The notes: generated by a model not told the origin, from the sequence alone. A stretch of 64,000 bases of DNA from Coix lacryma-jobi var. lacryma-jobi (GCA_009763385.1 CM019826.1:61691790-61755789); one strand, 5' to 3'; shown: positions 1-10,924, numbered from the stretch's first letter. Numbers and translations: made by a program.

Positions 1-1524
1 GAAAGTGCAACACTATTTTGCTTTTTTCGATGACCATGATACAAGTGATCTTCCAAGTAATTGACATGTGCCCGATGTGCTTTTTCTATCAACTTGCATC
101 CTGCATAGTCGGAGTCCGAATATCCAATCAACTCAAAGTTTGACCCCTTGGGATACCACAATCCAACATTTTGTGTATGCTTCAAATATCTCAATATTCT
201 TTTAGTTGCCTTCAAGTGACTCTCTCTTGGTGAAGCTTGAAATCTTGCACACATGCATACACTAAACATGACGTCCGGCCTAGAAGCGGTCACATAGAGT
301 AAGCTTCCAATCATAGACCGATACAACTTTTGATCCACCATGTTGCCACTAGCATCACTATCCAAATGTCCATTTGTTCCCATAGGTGTACTAATAGCTT
401 TTGCATCATTTAGACCAAACTTCTTGAGCATATCTTTGATGTACTTGCCTTGACTCACAAAAGTGCCATTCTTCATTTGCCTTGATTGAAGACCAAGGAA
501 GTAACTAAGCGCTCCAATCATAGACATCTCAAACTCATTTGCCATCATATTCCCAAACTCTTCACAAAACTCTTGGTTGGTGGGACCCAAAGATAATATC
601 ATCAACATATATTTGCAACACAAACAAGTCTTTGCCAATCTTCTTGGTGAAGAGAGTAGTATCAACCTTGCCCATCTTGAAACCTTTGGAGAGTAGGAAA
701 TCTCTCAACCTCTCATACCATGCTCTTGGTGCTTGCTTCAAACCATACAACGCCTTCTTGAGCTTGTAAACATGGTTGAGCTTCTTGTCATCTTCAAAAC
801 CGGGAGGTTGTTCTACAAATACTAACTCATTGATATACCCATTGAGAAATGCACTTTTGACATCCATTTGATATAACTTGATATTATGAGCACATGCATA
901 AGCCAATAGAATTCTAATTGCTTCCATTCTTGCAACCGGTGCATATGTTTCTCCAAAATCAAGACCTTCAACTTGAGTGTAACCTTGAGCTACCAATCTT
1001 GCTTTGTTTCTTACTACTATCCCATCTTGATCTTGCTTATTTCGAAATACCCATTTGGTTCCAATTACATTGTAATTCTTTGGTCTCTCAACAAGTTCCC
1101 AAACTTGGTTGCGGGTGAAGTTGTTTAGCTCTTCATGCATAGCATTTACCCAATCAACATCCATCAATGCATCTTCTATCTTGGTTGGCTCAAATGATGA
1201 CACAAAAGAAAAATGCTCACAAAATGATGCCAATCTTGATCTTTTTTGCACACCACTTCTAATATCCCCAACAATTTGATCTATGGGATGATCTCTTGCA
1301 ATATTGGTTGGTTGGAGGATTTGCACTTGATTGCTCGGTTGAGATGAACTAGCTTGTTGATCTTCACTAGCACTTGATTGATCATGAGAACCACTAGCTT
1401 GATTTGCATCAACTTGCTCATTTGAGGAGAACATTTGGTCATCTTCATTATCATCCACTTGTCTTGGCATAATATCACCAATATCCATATTCTTCATTGC
1501 ATTTGACAATTGAGCGCCTCTCAC
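1..1524 (-). pseudogene. pol: Element A reverse transcriptase and RNase H part of Pol, frameshifted
   Basis: The frame from 1524 to 562 holds the linker and the RT start (WVNAMHEELNNF, GTKWVFRNK, QMDVKSAFLNG, ALYGLKQAPRAWYERL), ending with the active-site motif YVDDIIFG. A frameshift follows near 580. The minus-strand sequence from about 560 to 1 then continues in other frames with Copia RT/RNase H motifs (MIGSLLYVTASRPD, CARFQASP, GYSDSDYAG), with another shift near 105. The RNase H domain runs off the window. The domain order is normal for Ty1/Copia. At least two frameshifts make this copy unlikely to produce a full Pol, although the active-site Asp pair remains. Confidence 0.9.
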
Positions 1525-2849
1525 ATCATTAAGATTTTCATTTCCTTCTTGAGAGCCCTTAGTTTCATCAATTCAACATCATGCACTTCTTCAATAATGC
1601 CACTAGCCAAGTTCCAAACTCTATATGCTTTGCTTGTTGTTGAATATCCAAGTAAGAATCCTTCATCACATTTCTTCTCAAATTTGCTCAATCTTGCACC
1701 TTTCTTCAATATATAACATTTGCAACCAAAAACTCTAAAGTATGCGATATTTGGCTTTCTTCCATTTAATAGCTCATATGGTGTCTTCTCTGGCATGCCA
1801 TGGCAATAGAGACGGTTGCTACAATAGCAAGCCGTATTGATAGCTTCGGCCCAAAAGGAATGACTGACATTGTATTCACTGAGCATAGACCTTGCCATAT
1901 CAATCAAAGTTCTGTTCTTCCTTTCAACAATCCCATTTGATTGAGGAGTATACTTGGGTGAGAATTGATGTCTAATGCCAAAGTCATCACACAACTCATC
2001 AATTCTTGTATTCTTAAATTCACTCCCATTGTCACTTCTAACTTTCTTGATTGTTGTTTCAAACTCATTCTGACATTTCTTGACAAAAGTTTTGAAGATA
2101 TCAAAAGTTTCACTTTTATCACTAAGAAAGAAGACCCATGTGTATCTAGTGTAATCATCCACTATCACAAAGCCATATTTACTTCCACCGATGCTAGTGT
2201 ATGTTGTTGGTCCAAATAAATCCATGTGCAATAACTCAAATGCTTTGCTAGTACTCATCATGCTTTTCTTAGGATGGGAGTTACCAACTTGTTTGCCAGC
2301 TTGACAAGAGCTACAAAGTTTATCCTTCTCAAAAGTTACATCTTTCAAGCCTCTAACTAAATCATGCTTCACTATTTTGTTCAACTGTTTCATTCCAACA
2401 TGACCAAGCCTTCTATGCCATAACCAACCCAAACCAGATTTAGTGAACAAGCACGTTGACAGCTGGGTTTCACTAGCATTGAAATCAACCAAGTATAGGT
2501 TCTCATATCTAAATCCTTTGAATATCAAATTAGAACCATCTACACTTATGATTTCTACATCATCAACTCCAAAAATGCATTTGAAACCAAGATCACACAA
2601 CTGAGCAACTGACAGTAAATTGAAGTTCAAGCTCTCAACTAGCAACACATTGGAAATGCTCATGTCATTGGATATTGCAATCTTACCAAGCCCTTTAACC
2701 TTGCCTTTGCCATTGTCACCAAATGTGATAGAATCAAAACCATGATTGCCGCTTGAATTGATTGAATTGAACATTCTTGAATTCCCGGTCATATGTTGAG
2801 TGCACCCACTATCAAGCACCCAATGCCTCCCTCCGGCTTTATAGTTGAC
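1521..2849 (-). CDS. pol: Element A protease and integrase part of Pol
   Basis: The frame opens after an in-frame TAG (2850-2852) and is offset from gag. It begins with the Copia aspartic protease site LDSGCTQHMTG. The GAG-pre-integrase zinc domain (WHRRLGH...CSSCQAGK) follows, then the integrase core with its three acidic residues visible in HMDLFGP, VRSDNGSEF and NGIVERKN. The usual downstream motif YFRVFGCKCYILKK is present. Integrase inserts the cDNA into nuclear DNA, and the protease cuts Gag-Pol. No ATG lies at the front, so expression would need frameshifting, reinitiation or processing from a longer product. The frame ends at 1521, where a one-base shift leads into the RT part. Confidence 0.9.
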   Translation of the reverse strand, partial: VNYKAGGRHWVLDSGCTQHMTGNSRMFNSINSSGNHGFDSITFGDNGKGKVKGLGKIAISNDMSISNVLLVESLNFNLLSVAQLCDLGFKCIFGVDDVEIISVDGSNLIFKGFRYENLYLVDFNASETQLSTCLFTKSGLGWLWHRRLGHVGMKQLNKIVKHDLVRGLKDVTFEKDKLCSSCQAGKQVGNSHPKKSMMSTSKAFELLHMDLFGPTTYTSIGGSKYGFVIVDDYTRYTWVFFLSDKSETFDIFKTFVKKCQNEFETTIKKVRSDNGSEFKNTRIDELCDDFGIRHQFSPKYTPQSNGIVERKNRTLIDMARSMLSEYNVSHSFWAEAINTACYCSNRLYCHGMPEKTPYELLNGRKPNIAYFRVFGCKCYILKKGARLSKFEKKCDEGFLLGYSTTSKAYRVWNLASGIIEEVHDVELMKLRALKKEMKILMM

Positions 2850-2862
2850 CTACAAGAACAAA

Positions 2863-4902
2863 TCAATCCTTTTTAGGTACCCAAACCTTTTTGGGTCCTC
2901 CAAGATTAGTGACCAAACTCTTTGGTACCCAAATAGCTTTCTTCTTTGAGCCCACAATTGGTGTACCAATGAATTTAGCTTTCATGCCATTTACACCCTT
3001 GGTAAGCAAATAACAAGAATCAAATTTAATAGAGGATACATTAGCGTTCTTGTTCTTTTTCTTGCAATATTGCTCTACATGCCCACTTTGCTTGCATCTA
3101 GTGCAAAATCGACCATTGCTCTTTACAAAACTAGTCTTGTGAGTAGCAAAAGCCGCCTTGCCATTCTTGGGGGTATAGCCCAATCCCTCTTTGTTGAGAG
3201 AAAAACGTTGGCTACCCAAGCACTTAAGCAAGCGGGCCTCACCACCATAGGCTTTACCTATGGCGTGAGTGAGCTCATTTACCTCCTTCTTTAATGTCTC
3301 ATTCTCAACCATGAGTGAGGCATCACAAGTGAAGCCATCATCCATAGATGAAGTAGTAGTGGTAGATGATGAGCTACATGAAGGGTTAGTAGCAGCAATA
3401 ATAATAGGCTTATAGAAAGATTCATCGATTATATCACAAGCTATGCCTATGTCACATGTTTTAACCACTTTTTCAGTTTTAGCTTGATCAACAAGTGAGG
3501 AGTGAGCTTCCTTAAGCTTAGAGTGAGCATTGCCAAGCTCCTCATGGGCTTCCACTAGCCTCTCATGAGTAGCATTGAGCTCCTCAAAGGATTGCTCAAG
3601 AGCTTTTAGTCTCTTTTGCAATTCTTTGCACTCCTTTCTCTTTTTATCAAAGTGTTCTCTAGCATCATCAAGCATTTCAATTAATTCATCTTTAGTGGGT
3701 TCATCATCATCACTATCATCACTATCACTCTCATCATCATCAGATAGTACCTTTGTGACCTTTGCCATGAAGCATGATGGAGTGTCGAAGATTGAAGGCT
3801 TGTTGTTGACAGCAATACTTGCAAGTGCCTTTTTCTTGCTTGTCTTGCGATCTTCATTATCACTATCTTCATCACTATCACTTGTGGATGTATCACTATC
3901 CCAAGTGACCATATATGATTGCCCCTTCTTCTTCTTTGTGTAATTCTTCTTTTCTTTCTTCTCCTTCTTCTTGTCCTTCTTGTTGTCATTATCATCATTC
4001 TCACTGTTGTACGGACATTGAGCAACAAGATAGTCCTTGCTACCGCACTTGAAGCACCTCCTTGGTTCATCCTTGTTCTTGTATGAAGTCTTCTTCCTCC
4101 TTGCTCGGTAGCCCTTCTTCTTCATGAATTTTCCAAACCTTTTGACAAATAGAGCCATCTCTTTATCATCGTCATCACTGTCATTTGAGCAGTTATCTTC
4201 GCTAGAATCTTCTTTCTTTGCTTTGCCCTTGTTCTTTGATGATGATGTTGTGGCTTTGAATGCCACACTCTTCTTCTTCTCATCCTTCTTTACTTCTTGA
4301 TCATTCTCATCTCTGTAGGTGTCATCGGTCATTACATCTCCAAGAACTTGGTTTGGTGTCATAGTGTCCAAACCGCTTCTTACAAGCAACGTGACTAACA
4401 TGCCAAATCTGTTGGGAAGACATCTCAAGAATTTATGAGAGAAGTCTTTGTCCTTCACCTCTTCTCCAAGTGCTTTGAGATCATTGACAAGCACTTGAAG
4501 CCTATGGAACATCTCTGGAACACTTTCATCTTCATTCATCTTGAAGCTAGCAAACTTTTCTTTGAGAATGTATGCTTTTGCTCCTTTCACTGCTTGAGTG
4601 CCCTCAAATGATTCTTCCAATTTCTTCCAAGCATCATATGCCATCTCCAAATTTTTGATTTGCTCAAATACCCTCTCATCAACGGCATCATGAATAGCAC
4701 TGAGAGCAATGTCATTGTTCTGCATCTTCTCTTCTTCGGCATTGGTGAGATGCTCCGGATCGACTATCTCAATCTTGACATCCACAACTTGCCATATCTT
4801 TCTATTGATTGACTTTAAATGAGTGGTCATTTTTGCCTTCCAATAGCTATAGTTTGTGCCATCAAATTGGGGTGGCCTTTTGGTGTTGTTGATATGAGCC
4901 AT
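2863..4902 (-). CDS. gag: Element A Gag polyprotein (679 aa)
   Basis: Uninterrupted frame starting just inside the primer site. The N-terminus has the Copia Gag signature FDGTNYSYWKAKM (residues about 14-26), followed by the helical UBN2-type capsid region to about residue 190. A Lys/Asp/Ser-rich stretch follows. The first zinc knuckle, at about residues 282-297, reads CFKCGSKDYLVAQC, so the usual His ligand is Tyr. A Glu/Lys-rich coiled coil lies at about 414-475 and a second, complete CCHC knuckle (CTRCKQSGHVEQYC) at about 599-614. Gag forms the virus-like particle in the cytoplasm and packages element RNA. The long C-terminal extension after the first knuckle is typical of Sireviruses. The His-to-Tyr change could be one C-to-T transition and may weaken RNA binding. 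The frame ends 44 bases before the protease motif, in a different frame. Confidence 0.93.
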   Translation of the reverse strand: MAHINNTKRPPQFDGTNYSYWKAKMTTHLKSINRKIWQVVDVKIEIVDPEHLTNAEEEKMQNNDIALSAIHDAVDERVFEQIKNLEMAYDAWKKLEESFEGTQAVKGAKAYILKEKFASFKMNEDESVPEMFHRLQVLVNDLKALGEEVKDKDFSHKFLRCLPNRFGMLVTLLVRSGLDTMTPNQVLGDVMTDDTYRDENDQEVKKDEKKKSVAFKATTSSSKNKGKAKKEDSSEDNCSNDSDDDDKEMALFVKRFGKFMKKKGYRARRKKTSYKNKDEPRRCFKCGSKDYLVAQCPYNSENDDNDNKKDKKKEKKEKKNYTKKKKGQSYMVTWDSDTSTSDSDEDSDNEDRKTSKKKALASIAVNNKPSIFDTPSCFMAKVTKVLSDDDESDSDDSDDDEPTKDELIEMLDDAREHFDKKRKECKELQKRLKALEQSFEELNATHERLVEAHEELGNAHSKLKEAHSSLVDQAKTEKVVKTCDIGIACDIIDESFYKPIIIAATNPSCSSSSTTTTSSMDDGFTCDASLMVENETLKKEVNELTHAIGKAYGGEARLLKCLGSQRFSLNKEGLGYTPKNGKAAFATHKTSFVKSNGRFCTRCKQSGHVEQYCKKKNKNANVSSIKFDSCYLLTKGVNGMKAKFIGTPIVGSKKKAIWVPKSLVTNLGGPKKVWVPKKD

Positions 4903-4941
4903 TTTGACACCGAAGGTTGTTAAGCCTCAAATAAACGGTGA

Positions 4942-4957
4942 CCTTGCTCCGATACCA
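4942..4957 (-). other. Primer binding site of element A (initiator-Met tRNA type)
   Basis: On the minus strand the sequence starting two bases inside the LTR reads TGGTATCGGAGC. It resembles the complement of the plant initiator-Met tRNA 3' end used by Copia elements, with one G where A is more common. Confidence 0.85.
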
Positions 4958-5842
4958 ATTGAAAGGTCCTAAATGGCTAGAGGGGGGGGGGGGTGAATAG
5001 CCTATAAAAATTTTCTACAACAACACTTAAACAAACTAGTTAGACAACTAAATGGCGAAGCGAAGTTTGCGCTAGCTCTACACAGATGCAAGCCACCTAT
5101 TCACAATTCTAGAAACCACAAACTCTAAGTCACACAATATCGAAGGAACTATTCAACAACTAAATAAGCAATAATGTATATCACTACACAAGATAAGAGA
5201 ATGTAACTAACAACAAGGTATAATATTAACTTGCAAGAAAGTAACAAATGTAAGTACAAGAGATAGAGGTGTGTATACCGAGCCGGCAAGAGATTAATAG
5301 ATGAATATCAAAGAATACCACGGAGACAGGTTGACACAATAATTTTTCCTCCGAGGTTCACTTGCTTGCCGGCAAGCTACGTCCCCGTTGTAGCGATACA
5401 CCCACTTGGAGGTTCACGCGCTAATAGGCATCACACGCCTAACCCTCAATAGGGGGCCGCACAACCAACACAAGATGGGGATCCACAAGCTACGAGCAAT
5501 CCACTAGAGTTACCTTTGGCGCTCCGCCGGGGAAGGTACAAGAAACCCCTTACAAATCACCGGGAGATGGCCACGAACAATCACCACTCGTGCCTAATCT
5601 CCTCCGCTGCTCCAAACAGTCTAGGTGGCGGCAACCACCAAGAGTAATAAGAATATCCGCAGCAACAACAATCGCCAAGTGCCACTAGATGCAAACTCAC
5701 AAGCAAATGCACTTGGATCTCTCGATCTCACTTGGATTCGCACTAACAAGCAAAGAGATCGGAGGGAGGGATTAGATCTTGCTCAAGAGGATGTTCAAGA
5801 AGTCGGAGGGTCAAGAAGTCCTCCCCAAAGGCGGCCACGACC

Positions 5843-5850
5843 AATTTATA
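5843..5850 (-). promoter_or_regulatory. Putative TATA box of element A LTR
   Basis: TATAAATT on the minus strand in the middle of the LTR, where the U3/R boundary is expected. Assigned by motif and position only. Confidence 0.5.
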
Positions 5851-5889
5851 GAGAGGGGAGGACGACCGCCCGAACCCTACTTTTCTGCG

Positions 5890-6360
5890 CTTGGTCGGTA
5901 GTACCGACCCCTCCTGGGCGGTAGTACCGACAGAGTCAAACTAGCCGTTTAACACACGACCCGCTGATTTAGGCGAAGCACCAACTCTCTGGTCGGTACC
6001 TCCGAGGTCGGTAGTACTGAGGTTATGGCGGTACTACCGCCAAGCCAAAATCAGCCGCGAACAGAGAGCTCTGCGAAAAGCAAGCTACTACCGACCTTGC
6101 GTCGGTACCACCGCGGGCGGTAGTACCGAGGTAATGGCGGTACTACCGCCAGACCATTTTCAAATCTACAGAGAGCCTCGCGAAACCCTTTAGAGCCACG
6201 GTACCACCGACCCTCTGGTCGGTACCACCGCCGGCGATAGTACCGAGGTTATGGCGGTACTACCGCCAGGCCAAAAACGCCCCAACACAGAGAGGGCTGC
6301 ACGCAGCACCTATGGGCGGTACCACCGACCACCTGGTCGGTACCACCGACCATACACAGA
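5890..6360. repeat. GC-rich palindrome cluster in element A LTR
   Basis: Short near-perfect palindromes recur. GGTCGGTA-G-TACCGACC lies at 5893-5909. GGCGGTA-C-TACCGCC occurs at 6027-6041, 6136-6150 and 6253-6267, spaced about 110 bp apart in a degenerate longer repeat. Many partial copies of GGTCGGTACC or CGGTAGTACCG lie between. The cluster is CpG rich and sits between the TATA-like site and the LTR's outer part. The role is unknown. Confidence 0.85.
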
Positions 6361-6871
6361 AAACTTCATTTTCTTCTCTGTGTTGATCCAAAACTACTTC
6401 AACAACTTCTCCTTTGCAAAAGTGCTAACACCACCAAGTGTTCATCATCCTGTGCATGTGTGTTGGCATTTTCCCAAACATTTTCAAAGGATTCGAGTTA
6501 GCACACTAGGTCCTAATGCATATGCATGTATGAATCCACCTAGTGGCACTTGATAACTGTGATCACTGAGATATTCCCCTCTTAATAGTATGGCTATCTA
6601 TCCTAAATGCACTCACACCCTCTACGGTGTCTTGAGTGCCAAAACAAAAATCCTATTTATACCTTTGCCTTGATCTCCATAGGATTTTGTTTTTCTCTTC
6701 TTCTTCTTCCAAATGTGGAGCACTTGATCTATCTTTTGGTCATCACCACCAATACCATGATCATCATTTAGCTCTTGTACTTGGAGTGTACCAACCTAGC
6801 TCATAAACACTTCATGACAAGGTTAGTACTCTAGGTGACATCAATTATCCAAAGCCAAACAAGGACTTTCA

Positions 6872-7162
6872 TTAGCATAGGTATTTGAAGATTTCTTGAC
6901 GTAGCCTTCCATCTACGTTTGAAAGTCGGTTTTTAGTGTTGAACTTGAGTCAGAGTTTTCGGTGTTTGGCTTGCTCTCATTCGGTGGTGCATCGCTGTGA
7001 TCCTAGGGATCATCGACCCTCTTTTAAGGGTCGTGGGCATCACGCTTGTACTCGATGCTTTTGGGGGTTGTTTTTTAGGGCAAAGGCCAAAGTTTTGAAA
7101 GAAATTTTTAGGCTCCCATTCACCCCGTCTGGTCAATTTCTGGTAGAGTTCTCGGTCCTTCA
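6872..7162 (+). repeat. 5' LTR remnant of element B
   Basis: Aligns with 34305-34593, the last 289 bp of the 3' LTR. It ends CGGTCCTTCA, two bases before the primer site. The upstream part was displaced by the insertion of element A. Confidence 0.92.
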
Positions 7163-7164
7163 AT

Positions 7165-7176
7165 TGGTATCGGAGC
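7165..7176 (+). other. Primer binding site of element B
   Basis: TGGTATCGGAGC two bases after the LTR end, the initiator-Met tRNA type shared by elements A and D. Confidence 0.85.
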
Positions 7177-7225
7177 AGGTTAAGGATCTTCCACCTTAGC
7201 CGGTTCCAGATCCACAGAAGGCGAC

Positions 7226-8911
7226 ATGGATCGCGGCGTGGGCAAACCACCATTTTTCGATGGGACAAACTATGCGTATTGGAAGATACGCATGTCGGCC
7301 TATCTTCAGAGTATGGGTGCTCTTATTTGGGATATTTGCAACTCTGCAGATTACATGGTCTTGGCTGCTCGTGTGACTCAGCATCAGATCGATGAGCATG
7401 ATGCCAATAGCCAAGCCCGTAATGCTCTTTTCTCCTATTTGAGCATGTCTGAGTTTGATCGCGTTTCTCACCTCGCTACGGCTCGGAAGATTTGGGCTAC
7501 CCTCATGCATTTTCATGAGGGAACCACTCCAGTCAAAACCCGTCTCTACGAGTCGCACAAGTGAGAGTATGAAAACTTTCGACACATGCCTGGCGAGAGC
7601 ATAGAAAGTTTATTCACTCGCTTTTAGGTGATTGTCAACAGGATGAGGGCTAACAAGGAGCTGTTGCCTTTTGACGATCATGAGAGGGCTCTCAAACTTT
7701 TACACACTCTCGATCGATCGGTGTGGGACTCTAAGGTTCAGGCGATCATCAAATCGCCTAACTATGAGACTCTCACGTGCGACGAGCTCTTTAGTAAGCT
7801 CAAGTCCAGTGAGATTGGCGCCATGGCGAGGGCTTCTTATGAAAACCCTTCTGGCCCATCGATGGCTTTGGTTTCTGGCTCTTCTGCTAACACCTCTGGA
7901 GGCTTTGCTTTGTCATCTCTTCTTTTTGTCACAGAGGAGCAGCTGGAGTTCATGGCGGATGACGAGTTGGCCCTGCTTGCCAACCGGTTCTCACGGTTCC
8001 ACAACAACCGCATGAACCGTCGCCGCGGAGGAGGACGAGGTGGCTACTACGAGTGTGGAGGCTCGGACCACTTCATCGCCAATTGTCCGAAGAAGAACAA
8101 GAAAGTCTTCGGCAAGGCGGATCATGGCCACAAGTATGACTCCTGCAAGCGCAAGGAGAAGTACGTCCCCGCCAAGCACAAGCGGAGGGGCAGCTTCAAC
8201 AAGGAGTACATCAAGGAGAAGTACTTGGAGAAGGCCCAGGCCGAGCAGCATGCCTTCTTAGCCACGCTCAGCGATGTCGATGACTCGGATGACGACTTCG
8301 CTGCATCAAGCGATGACGAGTCCGAGAAGAATAAGAAGATCGAGGACAAGCTGAACAGTCTTTGCTTCTTCGCCGACAAGGAGGGCTTCTGCACCATGGC
8401 CCTCGGCGATGAGGTCAACAACGAGCTGGAGGAGATCCCTCGGAACGACGACGACGATGACGACTCCTCTCAGGTATCTCAAACTCCTGACGAACTCTCT
8501 GCTAAGGTTGAAAAGCTTACTGCTGCTCTCCTTAGTCAAGATAAACTGCTTAGGCTTGCCGCTAGAGAGAGAAAGGAGTTTAGGAGAAAGTGGGAGGACG
8601 TAGTGAAAGAGCTTGAGTCTGTCAAGTCCACCATTGTCGTGTCTGAGGAGGATGAATGTGAGATGTGCACCAAGCATATGACTGACCTTCTCACCTTGAG
8701 GGGAAAGTATGTTGCTTTGGTTGGAGAGATGGATGAGCTGAAGGCCAGACCAGGGTTGCTGGGTGCGTGCAACTCTTGTGCAGGCTTGCAGTCCGAGTTG
8801 GCAGAGAAGAATGCCAAGATTGTGTCTCTTGAGAAGGCCAGCTCAGGTAGCACTTCTGTGTCTAGGTGTGCCTTGTGTGAGGGTTTGGAGATGGAGATTG
8901 CAAACGTGCAG
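7226..8911 (+). pseudogene. gag: Element B gag, first part, interrupted by element C
   Basis: Starts ATGGATCGC with the Copia Gag signature FDGTNYAYWKIRM. One frame runs to 8911 but has two stops: TGA at 7562-7564 and TAG at 7625-7627. The downstream frame has the helical Gag region, a zinc knuckle reading YYECGGSDHFIANC whose first Cys ligand is Tyr, an acidic stretch, and a coiled coil with CxxC pairs (CEMC, CNSC, CALC) about 37 and 33 residues apart. At 8907-8911 the target duplication TGCAG ends the first part, and the same frame resumes at 22714. Gag would have formed particles; the stops make this copy dead. Confidence 0.9.
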
Positions 8912-10169
8912 TGTTGACACTGGTTATCTATCAAAATTAAAGGATAAATAAATATGAAAAGGGCATGAATTCAATCACCAACAAAGGTTTAGGGTTTTAA
9001 TTGACAATATTCCACGAGTTTTGGTGAATTGTGATTCTGCAAGGACTAAACCAGGAAACCAGCACCGATTACTTCTCCTCGAAGGAAACCGACGGGAGAT
9101 AACGCAACCGCCAAGTCAAGAATACTCTTGAAGGATCTAAAGGACACCAGAGGACACCACGACGCGGGACACACCGAGAGGCCGCCAGGTGAGACCGGCC
9201 GGTCCCACCCTTAGACCGACCGGTCTCCCCCCGGGCCCGCTGGCTTCCGTCTTCTACAAGCTTCCTCCAGTGCCTCCTAGGATCCATCTCAGCCCTACAA
9301 GAAGTCGGTTTGATCTAACGACCGCGGTTGATCCCTCAGGGCTATATAAACAGACCCCCAGGCCCCAGGGTAGAGCAAGCCCCTCTTCAGAAAAGACTAC
9401 GCCTCATTCAGAAACCCTAGAAGAGACTTCAAGAGCCAGCTTTCAAGTAGAAGACTAGTTACCCCTCTAGTTTAGGTTTAGAACCTAGTCTTATACTAGA
9501 ACTAGAAGAGAGAGAGAGAGAGAGGAAGAGATCAAGAAGGAGCTCCGGCCTGTCGGATCAACTTCTTCATCTTGTACCTGCGGATTCAAGTTCATCTTCA
9601 ACTTGCTTCAGCGATTGTTTCGGTAATCAACGTCTATATTTAAGTTTGAGCCATTGTTCTTATTATTCTTAAGGTTTATGACTCTCTTTTGAGTACTTTA
9701 GTTCTAGTCATTCTGGAGTTAGAGTAGTTGGATAGTGTAAGCGTGGTGCTTAGACTTGATAGCTCATAAATGCCTCCTATAACGCCGGTAGTAGTGGTTG
9801 TTCGCAAGGGTGACTCTTATAGCCTTGTTGATTCTTCTATAGTCCACTTACCCGTGTGTAGGCTCGGTAGGATTATACATTTGCATAAAAGATTCATACT
9901 CTGTTTGTGACCTTTTATGGCAATTTCCCCACTAAGAATAATATAAACATATCACTCTTAAATTGGAATTAGACAACCTTAGTGATCCCCTCTATACTTC
10001 TAGATTCTCCGTCCTTGTTAGCTACTTAGGGGTTAAACTTTAATACTTAACACTATTCGTTCCTTTGGGTTCGATATTAAAACTGGATTACTCCGGTGAA
10101 GTGCTACATCGGTAGATTTTATCTGTGCGCTTGCGGATAAAGTAGAGTGTGCGTTAATTTATACCAACA
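8912..10169 (+). repeat. 5' LTR of element C (1,258 bp)
   Basis: TGTTGACACTGG...TATACCAACA. A TATA box TATATAAA lies at 9343-9350. The same LTR without element D measures about 1,253 bp at the other end. A GACCGGTCGGTC-like palindromic GC block lies upstream of the TATA at about 9195-9230. Confidence 0.95.
9343..9350 (+). promoter_or_regulatory. TATA box of element C 5' LTR
   Basis: TATATAAA, conserved at the matching position of the 3' LTR (18249-18256). Confidence 0.7.
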
Positions 10170-10177
10170 AACATTTC

Positions 10178-10196
10178 TGGCGTCGTTGCCGGGGAA
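10178..10196 (+). other. Primer binding site of element C (Asp-tRNA-like)
   Basis: TGGCGTCGTTGCCGGGGAA, eight bases after the LTR end. It resembles the Athila/Asp-tRNA primer site with one mismatch (GTC for GCC). Confidence 0.75.
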
Positions 10197-10924
10197 CAGT
10201 AGATCATCTTAAGTCTTAGTTTAACCTTGTAATCATACTTTTATCTTTTTCCTTTTTGCCCCAGTCTTTTCATTATTTTTGTTTTCATTCTTATGAATGT
10301 TATTTTTGAATTCCACTCTTATCTATCACTACCCCATGAGCAAGCTATAACCAGTAGAATCCTTATACCCCATCATAATACCTGGTTATGAGCTATGCCT
10401 ACCTTTCTGCTGCACTGTCCTTGTAATGAGCATAGAAATATAATTATGAAAATATTCCTTCGGGTATTCTTGTCACTAACCTTTCCAGGCCTGGAGCAGA
10501 AAAGAATGAAGGAACAACAAACACAAGGTATGTCCCACCAATCATCATGCAACATTGAATTACATTCATCCAATCTTGATTTGTGCAGAATCCAAGCTTG
10601 GGGAATAGACTTTCTAAGAATATTTCTTGCCATGTTGCTATGTTGGTTGTCCCTACCTTTAGGATATGCTCATATACTAATCATACTCTTTCATCACCAT
10701 TTGAATAAATCTCTACAATGCTTTCATGTTATCCTTATTTGCTATAGTATATTCTTTGGTTTTGAAGTATTATCATACACCTTTTAAATTAGGCATGGAG
10801 CTTAGTTTAACTGTTTTCATGAATTAAAGTAAGACATGGTGTCTGGTTTGATTCTTGAGCTAAAAGATGTGCTGATTTTACCTCTAAAGGCTTTTAAATT
10901 AAGTATGATGCTTAGGTTAAAATG
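10197..10924 (+). other. Element C internal leader, no clear gene
   Basis: AT-rich sequence between the primer site and the solo LTR insertion. A 130-residue frame at 10395-10787 is rich in Leu and Phe and has no Gag-like motif. No gene is called. Confidence 0.55.

Larger units (their letters stand above)
1..6871 (-). mobile_element. Element A: Sirevirus-type Ty1/Copia retrotransposon, 3' end cut by window edge
   Basis: Read on the minus strand: 5' LTR (6871-4960), initiator-Met type primer site, gag, protease, integrase, RT and RNase H in the Copia order, running off the window at position 1. The LTR ends are TGAAAG...CTTTCA. The right flank starts TTAGC and continues as the LTR of element B (same sequence at 34305-34593), so A inserted into B's 5' LTR. 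The far flank and A's 3' LTR lie outside the window. The catalytic motifs of protease, integrase and RT are all present, and only a few frameshifts are seen, so A is younger than B. The Sirevirus label rests on the large Gag, the primer site and the LTR style; it is a family inference. Confidence 0.93.
4960..6871 (-). repeat. 5' LTR of element A (1,912 bp)
   Basis: On the plus strand it runs from TGAAAGG to CTTTCA. The inner end carries an 11-12 base G run (from about 4982) followed by GTGAATAGCC, a form also seen in the LTR of element F (38009). A TATA-like TATAAATT lies on the minus strand at 5843-5850. A GC-rich palindrome cluster occupies 5890-6360. The other LTR is outside the window, so LTR age cannot be measured here. 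Confidence 0.9.

Noticed and set aside
4942..4957. tRNA-like sequences at primer sites
   Set aside because: They are 12-19 base complements of tRNA 3' ends used as primer sites; no tRNA fold is present here or elsewhere in the window.
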